A stretch of 64,000 nucleotides of DNA, taken from Punica granatum (taxonomy: Eukaryota; Streptophyta; Magnoliopsida; Myrtales; Lythraceae). Position 1 is the first letter of the stretch, and each line of letters begins with the position of its first letter. The stretch covers positions 23,344,811 through 23,408,810 of the forward strand of contig NC_045128.1 in the NCBI RefSeq assembly GCF_007655135.1, given 5' to 3'. The notes under the pieces are model-generated. The model worked only from the letters and a program-made list of their open reading frames with translations. It was not told the DNA's origin and searched no databases. Shown piece after piece: positions 37,331-49,659 of the stretch. The position numbers and the translations under genes were made by a program.

Positions 37331-38846
37331 CCCCTGGACATTTTCTAAAAATATCCGGCCCTTTTCCACTTGGATCACCCACCGATAATGTATGTGCCAC
37401 ATTTAAATATTTCATTTTTGTAATTATGTGGCCATGTCGAAAATTAGGGTTTATCGGGCGGTAAACTAATGGCTATCTCGACGGCTCGAAATCCGTAGAC
37501 TAAAGCATTCGGCAAGTTTTTTAATTAACCTAAAATTCTACACACGGGATAATCGGGACGTTAAATTTGGCTAAATTAAATCACTTGATTTCTTTAATTG
37601 GGTTGCACGAATTGATTAATAATTTGTAATCGTGTCGACAGTTCAAGAACTGTTAGTCATGCCCTTTTCAAAATTCACAATTTCAAAAGCACCGAGATAC
37701 GTACAACGTAATCTTGATTTTCATGCACACACATATTTACCGATTCAAGGGTATGATTACCGGTTCTTGTTCTGCCGTGACCCTAGCGTAGGTTTGTGCA
37801 TAGAATTGGTCAAAACATGGGCAAATAAATTAATCACAAACTCAGCTTAAATCAAACATGGGCAATAGTCAATTAGAGGGTTAGGTTTTTGGGTTTTAGG
37901 TGAAAATACTTTTAATCTGTAAAAGCCATATTGTTACGATACAGAATAATCTAAAAACAACCCACACATTCGAGATTTGACTATGGACATCACGTCTGTC
38001 CGGTCCGTTAAAGTAATGCCAAATGCTACATACCCTATCCACCATCCTATTTGTTTGTTTTAGGGTAGGATTTTTATGCCAAGATACCCCAGATAATAAT
38101 TGATTAACTCACGTAAATTTGACGATAACAAAATCTCATTGTTTGTTTATTTGCGCTTACTTGTTACATTTTTACACTTATTTGTTATGCGGGTCGAGCC
38201 CGATCCTTTAGGATACGATCTACTGGATCCCATGCCCATAACCTTCGATCACGGGATCCAATGCCCCCAGACACTGAGTGCGCATTTAATTTAATTTTCG
38301 GTCTTTTCCAAAATATACGGTGAGCATGAGTGAAATCATGGCCGAATGCGAACCGACTGAGATTTAGTCATTGTAGCACGTCTTTTATTTATTTGAGAGA
38401 ACAATATAAGGTTTTATATTATACATACATTTATGTAAAATCCCGGTCGGAGAGTAGACGGTCAGAGTGCTTCTTCGAATTTACGGTGTCAAAACGCATA
38501 AGATGAGCGGAACTTAATTAAGCGCTAATTAAATTAAAATGGCAAGCTTAGACAAGCTAGAGTACCGAAAGGGTGTGTGGGATATAGGCCCACACGTAAT
38601 AGAACCCCCGAATTCGGAATTTTCGGTTCTGTACAGACCATTACCTTAGCATTTTAGGTGTACCCCGTACCCCTAGACCTGGGTAACTTGCCGGCCCTTG
38701 ACCTTCGGGTCGTAAAATGGCAAGTGGCGACTCCTTCTCACGTGTGTCCGTCGCGCGTCTCTAGGAAGGTGGACACTCCCAAGCCGCGTTGCATTTAGGC
38801 GAGCGCATGCGTGCCCCGACGAGACGAAATTCGGGTGCGCACAGCT

Positions 38847-38865
38847 TGGCGACTCCACTGGGGAC
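38847..38865 (+). other. Primer-binding site of the Tat element
   Basis: TGGCGACTCCACTGGGGAC starts three bases after the 5' LTR. This sequence is typical of Tat/Ogre elements and is generally attributed to an arginine tRNA 3' end. The tRNA assignment is from memory and not tested here. Confidence 0.75.
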
Positions 38866-39415
38866 ACTTAGAGGGTTCGGGCTCGTTTCCGCTTGCTTTG
38901 TTTGCTTGTTTATTTATCGCTTTTTGCAATTTTTCGCTTATCTACTTTATGCATTTTTATTTCCCGCACAGACATTGCATATTATACTAGCTTCTAGGTA
39001 CCTATGGGTCGCGTCCCACGACCGGTAATAGGAGCATAGGTTAGATAGGGGTTCGAAGTAGGGGTACGGCGCGTAGTTCAACTGTCGCTTAGGCCTTGAA
39101 AAGAATCCCGCTCGATTTCAAGGAATTGACACCCTTGAGTCGGGGGCCCCCATCCTTAGGTAGCACGGTCCTTGTAGTGCCAAAACCATGCATACTGCAG
39201 GAGCTCCACGCCATATTTCAACCCGACTTCAGTAACAGTACATCAAGTCGGCCTGCGCGCCATTTGAGTCCTTTTCTGTTTTTGAGAGAGATGTACGTTG
39301 TATACATTAAGCCGTGGGCATTTATTTTCTGTACCCATGCATCATCTAATTTCAAAATTAGGCGTCATTTGTATTAACTAGTCCTAAATCGGTTTTCCTT
39401 TCATCTTGGTAAGAG
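38866..39415 (+). other. Leader of the Tat element
   Basis: Non-coding stretch between the primer-binding site and the first ORF. I see no motif in it beyond what is expected of a packaging leader. Confidence 0.5.
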
Positions 39416-40898
39416 ATGGCGCGCTCGGTCTCCTTTCCACACCTCGACAGGGTCACGCCACCACTCGAGGAAATCAGTCACATCTGGGCTCATCTACATC
39501 AAGTCAACCGCGATTACATCAATACCTTTGTTGGGGATATACCAATGCTAGCCATGTGTCGAGTGGATTGGAACTTCTTGGGAGCAGCGGTGACATTTTG
39601 GGACCTAGTCCACGCCGTTTTCAACATCCAAGGTACCGAGCTCACACCTACCATCGAGGAATATCGCACTCTCGTCGGAAGAATTGCAGCCACCCGCGGC
39701 ATTGTGGAACCTAACTTCCACACCACCTGACTTGTTTTGGTATCGCGTCTACTTGGGGTGCATAGCTCTCAGCTAGAAGCCGAACTTGCATATTTCGGTG
39801 GCACAGAGATAGTCACAGCGAAACTACTCTGTTTTATTGAAATACGAACGCGCGATGTTCAAGGGGATCTTTTACAAAAGAATTTTTGTCATGCAATCTT
39901 AATCTTAATTTTCGGGACTCTATTATTCCCTCGCTCGGCCGGTCACATTGACGCAGCCTTAGCTAGCGTTGTCCTCCAAGTGGTTGGAGGCCGCGAATAC
40001 GAGGTGGCCTTGTTGGCCGAGACCATACGGTCCCTTGATCGCGTTACAAGAAAGACCGATCGAAGGTTGAGAGGATCCTCAATCCTTTTGCAAATTTGGC
40101 TCCAAAGCCATGCAAACCCCTTCGGCCTTGTTCGTCCGGTTATGTTTTTCACACGTCCGGAGTCTATCATTTCGCGGTTACTACCTCTGTTGCGTGTGGA
40201 GGAACGCAAGGTCTCCGAGTGGATCAAAATTTTTCACGAAATAGCACCAAAGGGCTTTAAATGGCGCGCCGCGTGGATGCCACCCGGACCCATGACCATT
40301 AAATGTCCTGATTTTAACGGAGTACCACTCGTGAGCCATGCGGGGTCCAGCACCTATTTTCCGGCGCGAGTAGTGGTTAGGTGGCTTACAGACAGTTCCC
40401 AAAGGTACGGCGCGAACCGAGTTCGAACATACTTGGCGGGAGGACCAGACGTCCATAGATCGCCTAAGTGAAATCGAACGGGTTATGACCGCGTGGCGGA
40501 CTACGGTCATCGAACATCTTTACTTTCCCGAGCACCCAACCCAAGATGAATGGGACTTTCAAGCCACGGAGGAATATATCCTCCGCTTTTATCGATGGGG
40601 TTCATCAGAGAATGATGATTTCACAGATTCCCCTCCGGTAGAAAGTAGCACATCATCCGGGGCACCGGTACCGGACATGACCATCCAAGCCGAGCTCGCC
40701 AATCTCAGGGCTGAAAGGGATCGCCTCCGCCGAGAGATCGCCGAGAAGAATGAGCAGCTGGGCAATCAGCACCAACTACAGAAAGAACTTGCCCAGACTC
40801 GCGCCCAACTCCAGAAGCGTGACCAGGAGTTGGCGCAAGTGAACGCTGCTTTGGAAAGGGTCAGAAAGAGGGCCCGTGTAGGTCCACGCACATCCTAG
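39416..40898 (+). pseudogene. Tat extra ORF upstream of gag (ORF1), broken
   Basis: A protein of nearly 500 residues when the pieces are read through. The N-terminal part (39416-39730) contains a block like FWDLVHAVFNIQ...LTPTIEEYRTLVG. It resembles the plant domain often found in such ORFs (DUF7745, related to the plant mobile domain). The same frame resumes after a TGA at 39728-39730 and runs to 40471. A frameshift near 40430-40450 then moves the frame to 40485-40898. The C-terminal third is a Gln/Glu/Arg-rich coiled coil (ELANLRAERDRLRREIAEKN, continuing to about 40880). The function of ORF1 in Tat elements is not established. The domain name is a family-level impression, not a search result. 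Confidence 0.75.
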
Positions 40899-41215
40899 GA
40901 TAGACACATCAACCAGGCCCTCACCGGTGCTTTCCATGGTGACGGTCGCTTGCACCTCGGGCACGTTGGAAGACCGACTTAGGACTATCTTTTCAAAATT
41001 TGTATTGCACTTTGAACCATTCAGAGTTAATATGAATGACAGCATTAGTTTTTGAAAATTCATGCATCTCTTGCATCTCATGCATTTCTTCTTTTATTCA
41101 CTGCTTTGCATGTTATTTTAGAAATAATTTCTTACATTAAACTCACGCACTTATGGAATCCAGGTGTTAACAACTGGCGGCACCTCATCGATATCCCACT
41201 CGTTTCCAGCAAAGA

Positions 41216-43270
41216 ATGGCAGAAGAAAATCAATTATCTGTCTTTGAGGAAGATACGCCTATCACCCCAATTCATTCTCAAGCACCCACTATGCATGCGC
41301 CGCCACCACACGTGTCTCCTGCAGGCGTGCCACCAGCACATCGGGGAACTTCCCCGACTCATCTTCCGCCACCTGTATCTTCGGGCCCACACCCAGCATA
41401 TTCAGGAGGGCAGCCATCTTCCGCAACTGACGATCGTGCACGTATTGCAGTACTTGAGAGCACGGTCAATCAACTGGCTGCCACCATGGCCACCAATATG
41501 GCCGAGCTCATGGCCCTACTCAAAGGCCCAAATCGCGCTTCTTCGAGCTTCACCCCACCTCCTGGGTACGGGCCAGCGGTCGATCCAAGCCCATGAGCCC
41601 AGCCGACCTTGATCCCCGATAATGGAGATACGTCTGCCCCAACGATAGTGAACGCACCGGCGGTCCATCCGATTAACAATCTTCCAGCACCACCTGCTTC
41701 AGCGACAGTGTTGGAACCACCTACGCTCGTACCTCCACCGATCTCCACATCAGTCCCGGTTCCGGTCTCTGCGTCGGTCCCAGCTCCAACTTCCGCTGTC
41801 CCACCGCCGATCATATTCCTGCCTACAACTGCCCAGGCTCCTGCTCACACTGCTGAACCTCCCCCGTACCAAGCTCCACAACCCCATATCGGCCTTTCTT
41901 ACCAAGCTCTACCTCCCATAAATATAGCCTACCTTGAACCGGGCACGCCGAACCACGCGGCCCCTAGAGCTCCACCCACAAATTTTCTCCCGGAAACGGG
42001 GACTGAACTGGAACAGAGATTGGAGAAGTTGGAAGAGAATATCCGAGCCCTACAATCAGGCGGTTCCCGCCTCGATGCCGGCGACGGCGATTGGAGTCTT
42101 TTCTCAAGTATGCAGCTACCCCCAAAGATTAAGGTGCCTGAATTCTAGAGGTACTACGGCACGACCGACCCTCGTCACCATCTTCGTCACTACAGGGGAA
42201 AAATGTTGCAGTACTAGGACTACGAAGAGTTTGTCATCCATACGTTCCAGGATAGTTTGGTAGGAGCGGCTCTGGATTGGTACATGTCACTGAAAGCTGC
42301 GGATATCCCCACGTGGGCAGACCTCTCAAGCAAATTCATCGACCAGTACAGGTACTGTGCGGAGATGCCCCCGACTCTGCTGGAGCTCAGCACGATGGAG
42401 ATGACCGAGGACCAGGGCTTCGAGGCCTATGCAGTGAAGTGGCGGGCTAGAGCGGCGAAGCACGTCCCTCCGATCAGTGAGGCACAGCAGATCCAATTAT
42501 TCTACTCCACTCTTAAAGGGGCCTACTACTTGCACTTGTTGGCCCACACGTCTTCATTCTCCAACCTTATCGACGCCGGAAAGAAGCTCGACATCGGCAT
42601 TAAACTCGGCAAGATAGAAGGTCCGGCCGAGAAAAGGGAAGGAGAGTCCTCGAAGAGGGCCGCCACTGGGACAGCGGGAAACAGAAGAGGGAAAGACACG
42701 CCCGTCAATGCTGTCAACTCAGGGTGCCAGGCCCCCCAACAATATTCCATAAGCTACACGCCGCACCACCGGCCACTCAAGCGTATGCCCCACCTTTGAT
42801 GCATTATCAATAACAACCCCCAACGCAGCAAGCTTACTATTCCGCTCCGCCGGCTTCCTTTCCGTCGCCGGTCCCGCAGCAATACGCCAATAATTATGCC
42901 CCTGCTCCTCCTCCGATTCAACAAAGTAGGCCCCCGGCTTCGAGAACTCCTTTGCCGGTGCAACGGGCTCCGGCTCCGCAGGACCAACAGGGCATCGCAA
43001 CACAAACGTGGCGTAAACAGCTCACACCTCTGCCGGCTCCGCTCTCCCACATATACCGACAACTCTTCGCGGGTAACAAGATCCGATCAATAGCACCTAA
43101 CCCGGATTTCGACCCAACCATCCAGGATCAGAGTCGGCACTGCGAGTACCATCAGGGCGCACCCGGTCACACCACCGACAATTGTTGGAAACTACGGGAG
43201 AGGATCCAACAGATGATTGATGACAAGCAACTCACGTTCAACGCTGTCAAACCCCCGAACGTGCAATTAA
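41216..43270 (+). pseudogene. Tat gag, broken
   Basis: Begins MAEENQLSVFEEDTP. A long Pro/Ala/Thr-rich stretch follows, then a short coiled coil (ELEQRLEKLEENIRALQ), then the capsid-type retrotransposon gag domain (VGAALDWYMSLKAADIPTW...FIDQYRY, about 42257-42560). A zinc-binding CEYHQGAPGHTTDNC at about 43140-43185 has the CX2H form common in Tat gags. Frame 2 is interrupted by TGA 41594-41596, TAG 42146-42148 and TAG 42215-42217. It shifts near 42750 to frame 1, which has TAA at 42811-42813. Protease follows in the same frame without a separate start. Confidence 0.88.
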
Positions 43271-44878
43271 ATCCTCTTCCCGATCACGGGTCAAGTTCGA
43301 GACCAAGCATTAACATGATCGGTATTTGCGCTATAGGGGAGTACGAGACCGGACAGGAGGCACCGGCCCCGTTTGTGATCGAATATGTTCCTGCAGAAAC
43401 TGGTGTAGGGTACGCAGGGTTCGATGCCACGCCCGCCCCATTAGTGATAGAAGTCCCCACACGAGAGCCATATCAAGACAGCAAGGTCCCATGGACCTAC
43501 GAAGGAAGTGTTGGGAACCTCGAGCGTCAATTTAGCGTCATGGGCGTGACGCGCTCGGGTCGAGTCTATGAAAATCCGAAGGCCGCAAACAAAGGGAAAG
43601 CCCTAGCGATGCCCGAAGTCGCCCCGGAAGCCTCGTCCATTCCCCAGAAGAAGGTGATTGAAGAAGAAGCTGAGGCCTTCATGAAGATAATTAAGGCGAG
43701 CGAGTATAAGGTGGTAGAGCAAATGGCCAAGTCTCCGGCCCATATTTCGCTACTCGCCCTCCTCTTGGGTTCAGAGCCACATTGTGAAGCGCTTCTGAAG
43801 GTCCTAACAGCAGCGCAGATCCCCAAAGAGACGGTTCCGGAGCGGATTGAGGAGACTATCAGTTCGATCTTCTCCAACAACATTTCATTCTCAGATGATG
43901 AACTTCCCTCAGAAGGGTGGGCACACTCGCGGGCACTATACATTGTCTGCAAGTGCAATAACTTTATCATCGGTCGGGTCATGATCGACAATGGCTCGGC
44001 ACTCAATGTTTGCCCGGTTTCCACGCTGAAGCAGATGAACGTGGACTTTAACCGCATCCGTCCGAGCAAGACTGCGGTTTGAGCCTTCGACGGCTCGCAG
44101 AGGGAAGTAAATGGAGAGATCGACCTGGTGATCGAGGTGGGTCCCTGCTCATTCGCTGTTACGTTCCAAGTCCTAGACATTCCGAATGCTTTCAGCTTGT
44201 TGCTTGGGAGACCGTGGATCCATGCAGCTGGCGCCATTCCTTCGTCCCTACACCAAAGGATCAAATTCATCGCAGAAGATCGACTTATCATGGTCAAGGG
44301 TGAGGAGGACTACGCCATTTACAAGGAGACAACTGTCCCCTACATCAGTATCGGGGACGATCAAAACCTCCCCTTCCATTCATTTGAAACAATCTCCGTC
44401 ATTCGAGACTACGGAGAGATCGGTCCAACCCGCGCTGACCGCATGGTGGGGAAGGTTTTGCTGCGCCACAATTACATTCCCGGCACCAGACTCGAAGCAC
44501 ATGGGCAGGGGATCAACCGCCCTATCGAGGTCGAAGAGTACAAGAACAGGAGGGGACTCGATTTTCGCCCTTCCTGTCACGAGATTATTGAGGCCCGCAG
44601 GGGCAAGCACCTTCACCGTCTCACTGCACGCTATGGGAAGATCAACAGGGGCATCCCGGTTCAGCCGCTCTCCTATTTTTTTCTTGGGCCTCCACACATC
44701 GTCGGAGGTACTCTTAACGGTCTCTCCTGGATTCAGACAACGAGCCTGTTGACCTGCCAAACATATGCGCCGTCACCGAGGAGACGACTCCAGGGGCTTA
44801 CATCCGCCTCGCGTAGGAAAATGAGGAACTCAACAACTGGACCTCAGTCCCGCGTTACTTGGCTGTAATCGCCGATGT
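43271..44878 (+). pseudogene. Tat aspartic protease region (exon ending at a splice donor)
   Basis: The retropepsin-like active site is IDNGSALNVCP (about 43984-44016). LLLGRPWIH (about 44197-44223) is the usual end block of the protease. In-frame TGA at 44080-44082 separates the two. A frameshift at about 44700-44735 moves the frame, and TAG at 44814-44816 follows. The last codons read RYLAVIADV, split at the donor GTAAGG (44879). Asn in place of Ser/Thr in DNGSA occurs in Tat proteases, so it need not be damage. Confidence 0.85.
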
Positions 44879-45084
44879 GTAAGGCCATCTATGTTTTGTT
44901 ATTCCCCGCGTGTCGGCATAGCCATAAGCCACACGACGGAAGAGGGATTCTTGTTATGGCATTGCGCCCTCATCATTAATAAAATCCCTACATGCATTTT
45001 TCAGAATTCTCTCGTCTTCTTTCTTTCTCTCTCACTTATTTGCAGCACTTTAAATTTTCTAAGACAATTTATTTAAATCGCCAG
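44879..45084 (+). other. Probable intron between protease and RT of the Tat element
   Basis: The 206-nt gap between the protease exon and the RT frame starts GTAAGG and ends CGCCAG, with a CT-rich tract at about 45005-45045. Removing it joins codon phases exactly: two bases of a Val codon on the left, the third on the right. In the RT frame, the first stop upstream is TAA at 45074-45076, inside the gap, so the RT frame cannot start further left. Ogre elements of the Tat clade are known for an intron at this place. A second possible acceptor (ttgcag, about 45044) would run into that stop. Confidence 0.75.
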
Positions 45085-46387
45085 GCTCTACTCGAATCTG
45101 AGTCTTCGACGCGTCGATTCGAACCCATCCGAGGAGCTCCTTGAAGAGTCCCGACCCATATACTTCGGGGAAGGACTCAACGAGGATGGTCGAGTGCCCG
45201 AGATAGAAGAGAGTTTGCGCCGCCTTGAGAACCGCCAACTCACTTCCGTGGAGCCGACATAGGAGATCAATGTGGGTACCGAAGAAGAACCTCGCATCCT
45301 GAAGATCGGGACAGGTCTCGACCCTACACAACGAGCCAGGATGATCGAATTTCTAACAGACTACCAAGAGGTCTTTGCTTGGTCCTACGCTGACATGCCG
45401 GGCTTAGATCCATCGATAGTTAAGCACTTCCTACCGCTTGATACAGAGAGGTTTCCAACCAAGCGACAGCACTTACGGCGGCAACGTGCCGGCCTTCTCC
45501 TCCGCATCAAAGAGGAGATTATCAAACAAATCAACGTAGAGTTCTTGGAAGTTTGCAATTATTCTGAGTGGGTAGTGAATATTGTGCCCGTGGAGAAGAA
45601 GGATGGAAGAGTTAGAGTCTGCGTCGACTACCGAGACCTCAACAAAGCCAGCCCCAAAGATAACTTCCCCCTGCCTCACATTGACAGCTTAGTCCACAAC
45701 ACAGCACGCCACACGTTGTTTTCCTTCATGGATGGCTTCTCCGGGTATAACCAGATTCGGATGGCCGAAGAGGACAAGATCAAGACGACGTTCATCACAA
45801 TGTGGGGCACTTTCTGTTACCGAGTCATGCCCTTCGGCCTCAAAAATGCCGGGGCAACATATCAGAGGGCGATGGTCACGCTATTCCACGACATGATGCA
45901 CAAAGAGATCGAGGTCTACGTTGATGACATGATTGCCAAATCTAAAGAAGGAGAGGACCACTTGGTTAATTTAAAACGCCTTTTTGACCGCCTCAAGAGG
46001 TACAAGCTCAGACTCAACCCGACGAAGTGCACATTCGGCGCTAAGTCAGGGAAACTGTTAGGATTTGTGGTCAGTGAGCGAGGCATTGAGGTTGATCCGG
46101 ACAAGGTGAAGGCAATCAGGGAGTTACGTCCGCCATCGACGGCCCGCGAAGTACGAGGTTTCTTGGGACGGCTGAACTACATTGCAAGATTTATCGCAAA
46201 CTTGACAGACAAATGTCAACCACTCTTTCGTCTGCTTCGTAAAAATGCGGCAATTGAGTGGGACGAGGAATGTCAGAAGGCCTTCGATACTATCAAGGCA
46301 TATTTGGCTCAGCCACCAGTGCTAGTTCCGCAGACACCAGATCGTCCGCTGATCCTTTACTTGACAGTGCGCCGGCAATCCCTATGA
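45085..46387 (+). pseudogene. Tat reverse transcriptase and first RNase H
   Basis: RT blocks appear in order: SEWVVNIVPVEKKDGRVRVC, VDYRDLNKASPKDNFPLPHI, FSGYNQIRMAEEDKIKTTF, MPFGLKNAGATYQRAM and the catalytic YVDDMIAKS. LGFVVSERGIEVDPDKVKAI and the RNase H start WDEECQKAFDTIKAYL follow. In-frame stops are TAG at 45260-45262 and TGA at 46385-46387. The same frame continues into the next segment. RT active-site residues are intact. Confidence 0.92.
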
Positions 46388-46390
46388 TGC

Positions 46391-47041
46391 ATGTTAGGGC
46401 AGGAAGACGAGTCCACGCGCGCAGAACACGCCATTTATTATTTGAGCAAGAAGTTTACCGAAGGGGAGTCTAACTACCCGGAGATTGAGAAGATATGTTG
46501 CGCGCTAGTGTGGGTTATGCAGAGACTTCGACAATACACTCTCTACCATACTATCCGCTTATTGTCAAAAGCGGATCCCCTGAAGTACTTGCTCGATAGT
46601 CCATCTTCCATGAAGAACATTTCAAAGTGGCGATGTCAGCTGACGGAATACGACATTGAATATGTGCCCCGCACATCAGTTAAGGGGCAGGCAATTGCAG
46701 ATCACTTAGCGGAGTTCCCAATCGAAGACGATACACCAATCAACTCTAATTTTCCGGACGAAGGGATTCTCCAAGTGGATAGTGAGGAGAACAAATTCGC
46801 ATGGAAGATGTATTTCGACGGCGCAGTGAATTCCACCGGTTCCGGCATTGGTGCAGTGCTGATATCCCCCGACGGATGCTATTATCCGATTGCAACAAAA
46901 GTCGACTTTCCTTGCACCAACAACGTGGCTGAATACGAGGCATGCATCCTTGGCCTGCAAGCGGCGATCGACTTCAAGGTGAAGGATCTAAAAGTGTTCG
47001 GAGATTCTATGCTTACAATCTTCCAGACTCTAGGGCAATAG
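46391..47041 (+). pseudogene. Tat RNase H end plus second, archaeal-type RNase H
   Basis: The first 330 or so bases finish the standard Ty3 RNase H (AIYYLSKKF...NYPEIEKICCALVW). After a linker, a second RNase H begins at about 46806. It shows MYFDGAVNSTGSGIGAVLIS (first Asp), NNVAEYEACILGLQAAI (Glu) and VFGDSML (second Asp). This is the plant/archaeal type, known as an added domain in the Tat clade. TAG at 47039-47041 interrupts the frame just after it. Confidence 0.88.
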
Positions 47042-47062
47042 AAGACGAAGGACGAAAAGCTA

Positions 47063-48526
47063 GTGCCATATCACGAGTATCTTGAGGAGTTAGTGGAGAA
47101 CTTCGAGAAAATCTCATTCACATACACACCTCGCATCAAGAACCAATTTGCAGATGCACTTGCGACGCTCGCATCCATGGTGAGCATCACGAAAGAAAAC
47201 CTCATTGAACCACTCGAGATCGAGATCGCCAAAGGCCCTGCTTACTGCGACGCAATTGAAGCGACCTATGAGCAGCCATGGTACGAAGACATTAAGCATT
47301 TCTTGCAAACTGGTCAATACCCTACATTCGCTAACCGTCGTGATCGAAAAACACTTCGGCGACTCGTTGCACATTATTTCCCGAGTGGAGAAACTCTCTA
47401 TCGCCGTTCTTTCGACGCCACACTACTCCGGTGTATTGACGAAGTCGAGGCACAATGTCTCATGGGAGAGATACACGAAGGGAGCTGCGGACCCCACATG
47501 AGCGGGCTTATGCTTGCCAAGAAACTCATGCGTTTGGGTTACTTTTGGTCCACCATGGAAGCCGATTGCGTCAAACACGTCAAGCATTGCCACTTGTGCC
47601 AGGTGTACGCCGACCAGATCAAAGCACCGCCTAACGAGTTGCGCCCGATAACAGTCCCATGGCCCTTTTCAATGTGGGGTATCGACGTGATCGGTCCTAT
47701 CAACCCCAAAGCATCCAACGGACACCAATTCATTTTGGTGGCGATAGACTATTTTACCAAGTGGATCGAGGCCGTAACGCTTGCTGCAGTCACTGCAAAT
47801 GCCGTGGCACGTTTTCTCAAGCGTGATATCATCGCCCGATACGGAGTCCCCGAGACGATCATCACTGACAATGCCAAGAACCTAAACAACAGGATCATTG
47901 ACGAGCTGTGTGAGCGATTCAAAGTGCATCACCGCAACTCCACTCCATACCGTCCCCAAATGAATGGTGCAGTGGAGGCTGCAAACAAAAATATCAAGAA
48001 GATCATCGAGAAAATGACGGTGACTTACAAAGATTGGCACAAGATGCTTCCTTTCGCGCTCTTGGCATACCGAACATCTATCCGCTCTTCAATCGGGGCA
48101 ACCCCGTATTCTTTGGTCTACGGCATGGAGGCCGCCCTCCCGATCGAAGTGGAGATTCCTTCCATGAGGGTCCTCACCGAGACCGAACTTGAAGAACCAG
48201 AATGGGCGAAGCAACGTTGTGAACAGCTCAATCTCATTGACGAGAAGCGGCTAACAACACTCTGTCATGGCCAATGCTACCAACAGAGAATGGCCCGAGC
48301 GTTTAACGCGAGTGTCCGCCACCGCGAGTTCAAACCCGGTGACCTCGTCCTGCGGAAAGTCCTACATATTACACTTGATTCTCGGGGCAAGTTCGCATAC
48401 AAGTACGAAGGGCCTTTTGTCGTCAAGAAAGTCTTTTCCGGAATGGCAATTATCTTAAGCAACATGGACGGGACCGAAAATGCGCTCCCAGTCAATGCCG
48501 ATGCCCTTAAGAAGTACTATCCCTGA
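47063..48526 (+). pseudogene. Tat integrase
   Basis: 487 open codons in the same frame as RT. The N-terminal end still belongs to the second RNase H and its linker. The HHCC zinc finger is in HEGSCGPHMSG...VKHCHLCQ. The core triad lies in GIDVIGP, IITDNAKN and GAVEAANKN. The C-terminal part has the GPF/Y-like YEGPFVVKKVFSG. The frame ends at TGA 48524-48526, which looks like the natural end of pol. This domain on its own appears undamaged. Confidence 0.92.
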
Positions 48527-49659
48527 TTGGGTGCTTCGTCGTTCTACAGCCGTTGCATGTCCCTGCAGCTACAACTCACACTTCCAACACTTGTCTTCTT
48601 CCGTATTCTTCAGGCTTCGCGCCCGTTTTACTTCAGCGCATTTTCTGTTATCAGCATTTATGCCATCTCCATCCAATCTTTCCATATAAGGACATCTCTG
48701 AGAGAAAAAGAATGATTTTCCCGTTAGGTCGAAAACCTCCTCGAGGCGACCTAGGCAAAAATTAGGGAATGAGGGGCACGACTTAAAATCCCGCAAAGGG
48801 GAGCCGTGGCAAAATGAGAGCATGAATTATATCCTTGCTAGGCTGAAAACCCACAAAGGGCGGTCTAGGCAAAAGTTAAAGGAACCGAGAGATGCGATCG
48901 GACCCTATCTTGGGCGGTCGTAGCAAAAGGAGAGCATTCATGAGAGAAAAGTCAAAATAAAATACCCCGTCAGGTCGTCACGCGTTTTGCGGCCTGGGCA
49001 AAAATTAAGGGAAATTGTCGGTTCAACCACGAAAGAGCTGCGACACCTCGTGTGGAGCTATGACAAGTAGTGGTTTAGCGGTTTTCAACGCAAGCAAACT
49101 CTCTTCGACTCTTCGGGTTCAAGACATGCCTCGAAATGAGTTCGAATCGTCATATCCTTAATTTAGAGGATTCCTAAAGATCCTTTCTTTTACCTTCATA
49201 CAAAAACTCTGCGGGTCATGCCCGCCTTGCAAAGGCCATTCCTTCAAGTCAAATACATGTCATACTCGGGGACGCGGCCACCCCTCAAACGGCCATTGAA
49301 TTTAAATTCCCGGAATATCATTACATAGATTTCTTTACATATCGCAATTTTAGCAAGTTCTGCGCGACTGACAACGATCGTTGGTTATCGTTTTCCTGCA
49401 TACAGGTCTGAGTGTACAGGTCCCGAGAGGTGTCCCCCCGAGCGAGCATATGTCTGTCTCGTTCGACAAGTCGCAGTCCCTATTCGGGTGAAGGACCCAA
49501 AAAGGAGCACACGTCAATTTCGCCAAACAAACCCATGGGCGCACAACTAGCGACAGGGCGCGGTTATCACTGCATTATTTCAGCACAATACCGGCTTAAC
49601 ACCGAACAGATAGCCCTACACTACCCCATAACAGTGATTCTTACTTTCGCATTCACCGT
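48527..49659 (+). other. 3' non-coding region of the Tat element, first part
   Basis: From 48715 to about 49010 a degenerate unit recurs five times at 54-75 bp spacing, built on gaaaacccncaaaggg...tctaggcaaaa (aggcaaaa-type words at 48753, 48807, 48867, 48921 and 48996). The rest shows no reading frame with family motifs. Confidence 0.65.

Larger units (their letters stand above)
35942..38843 (+). repeat. 5' LTR of the Tat element
   Basis: Begins tgtcagcaacc and ends gtgcgcaca. It contains a 28-base G run at 36186-36213 that is only five G in the other LTR, plus tandem repeats of 155 bp. The final 450 bp match the end of the solo LTR at 7682-10454. The open frames in it are accidental. Confidence 0.95.

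Noticed and set aside
39514..40510. Antisense open frames opposite Tat ORF1
   Set aside because: They are shadows of the plus-strand coding sequence, which alone shows ordered domain features.
45005..45044. Acceptor ttgcag at about 45044 for the Tat intron
   Set aside because: It has the better pyrimidine tract, but the exon it opens meets a TAA at 45074-45076 before RT. The acceptor at 45084 keeps the frame.
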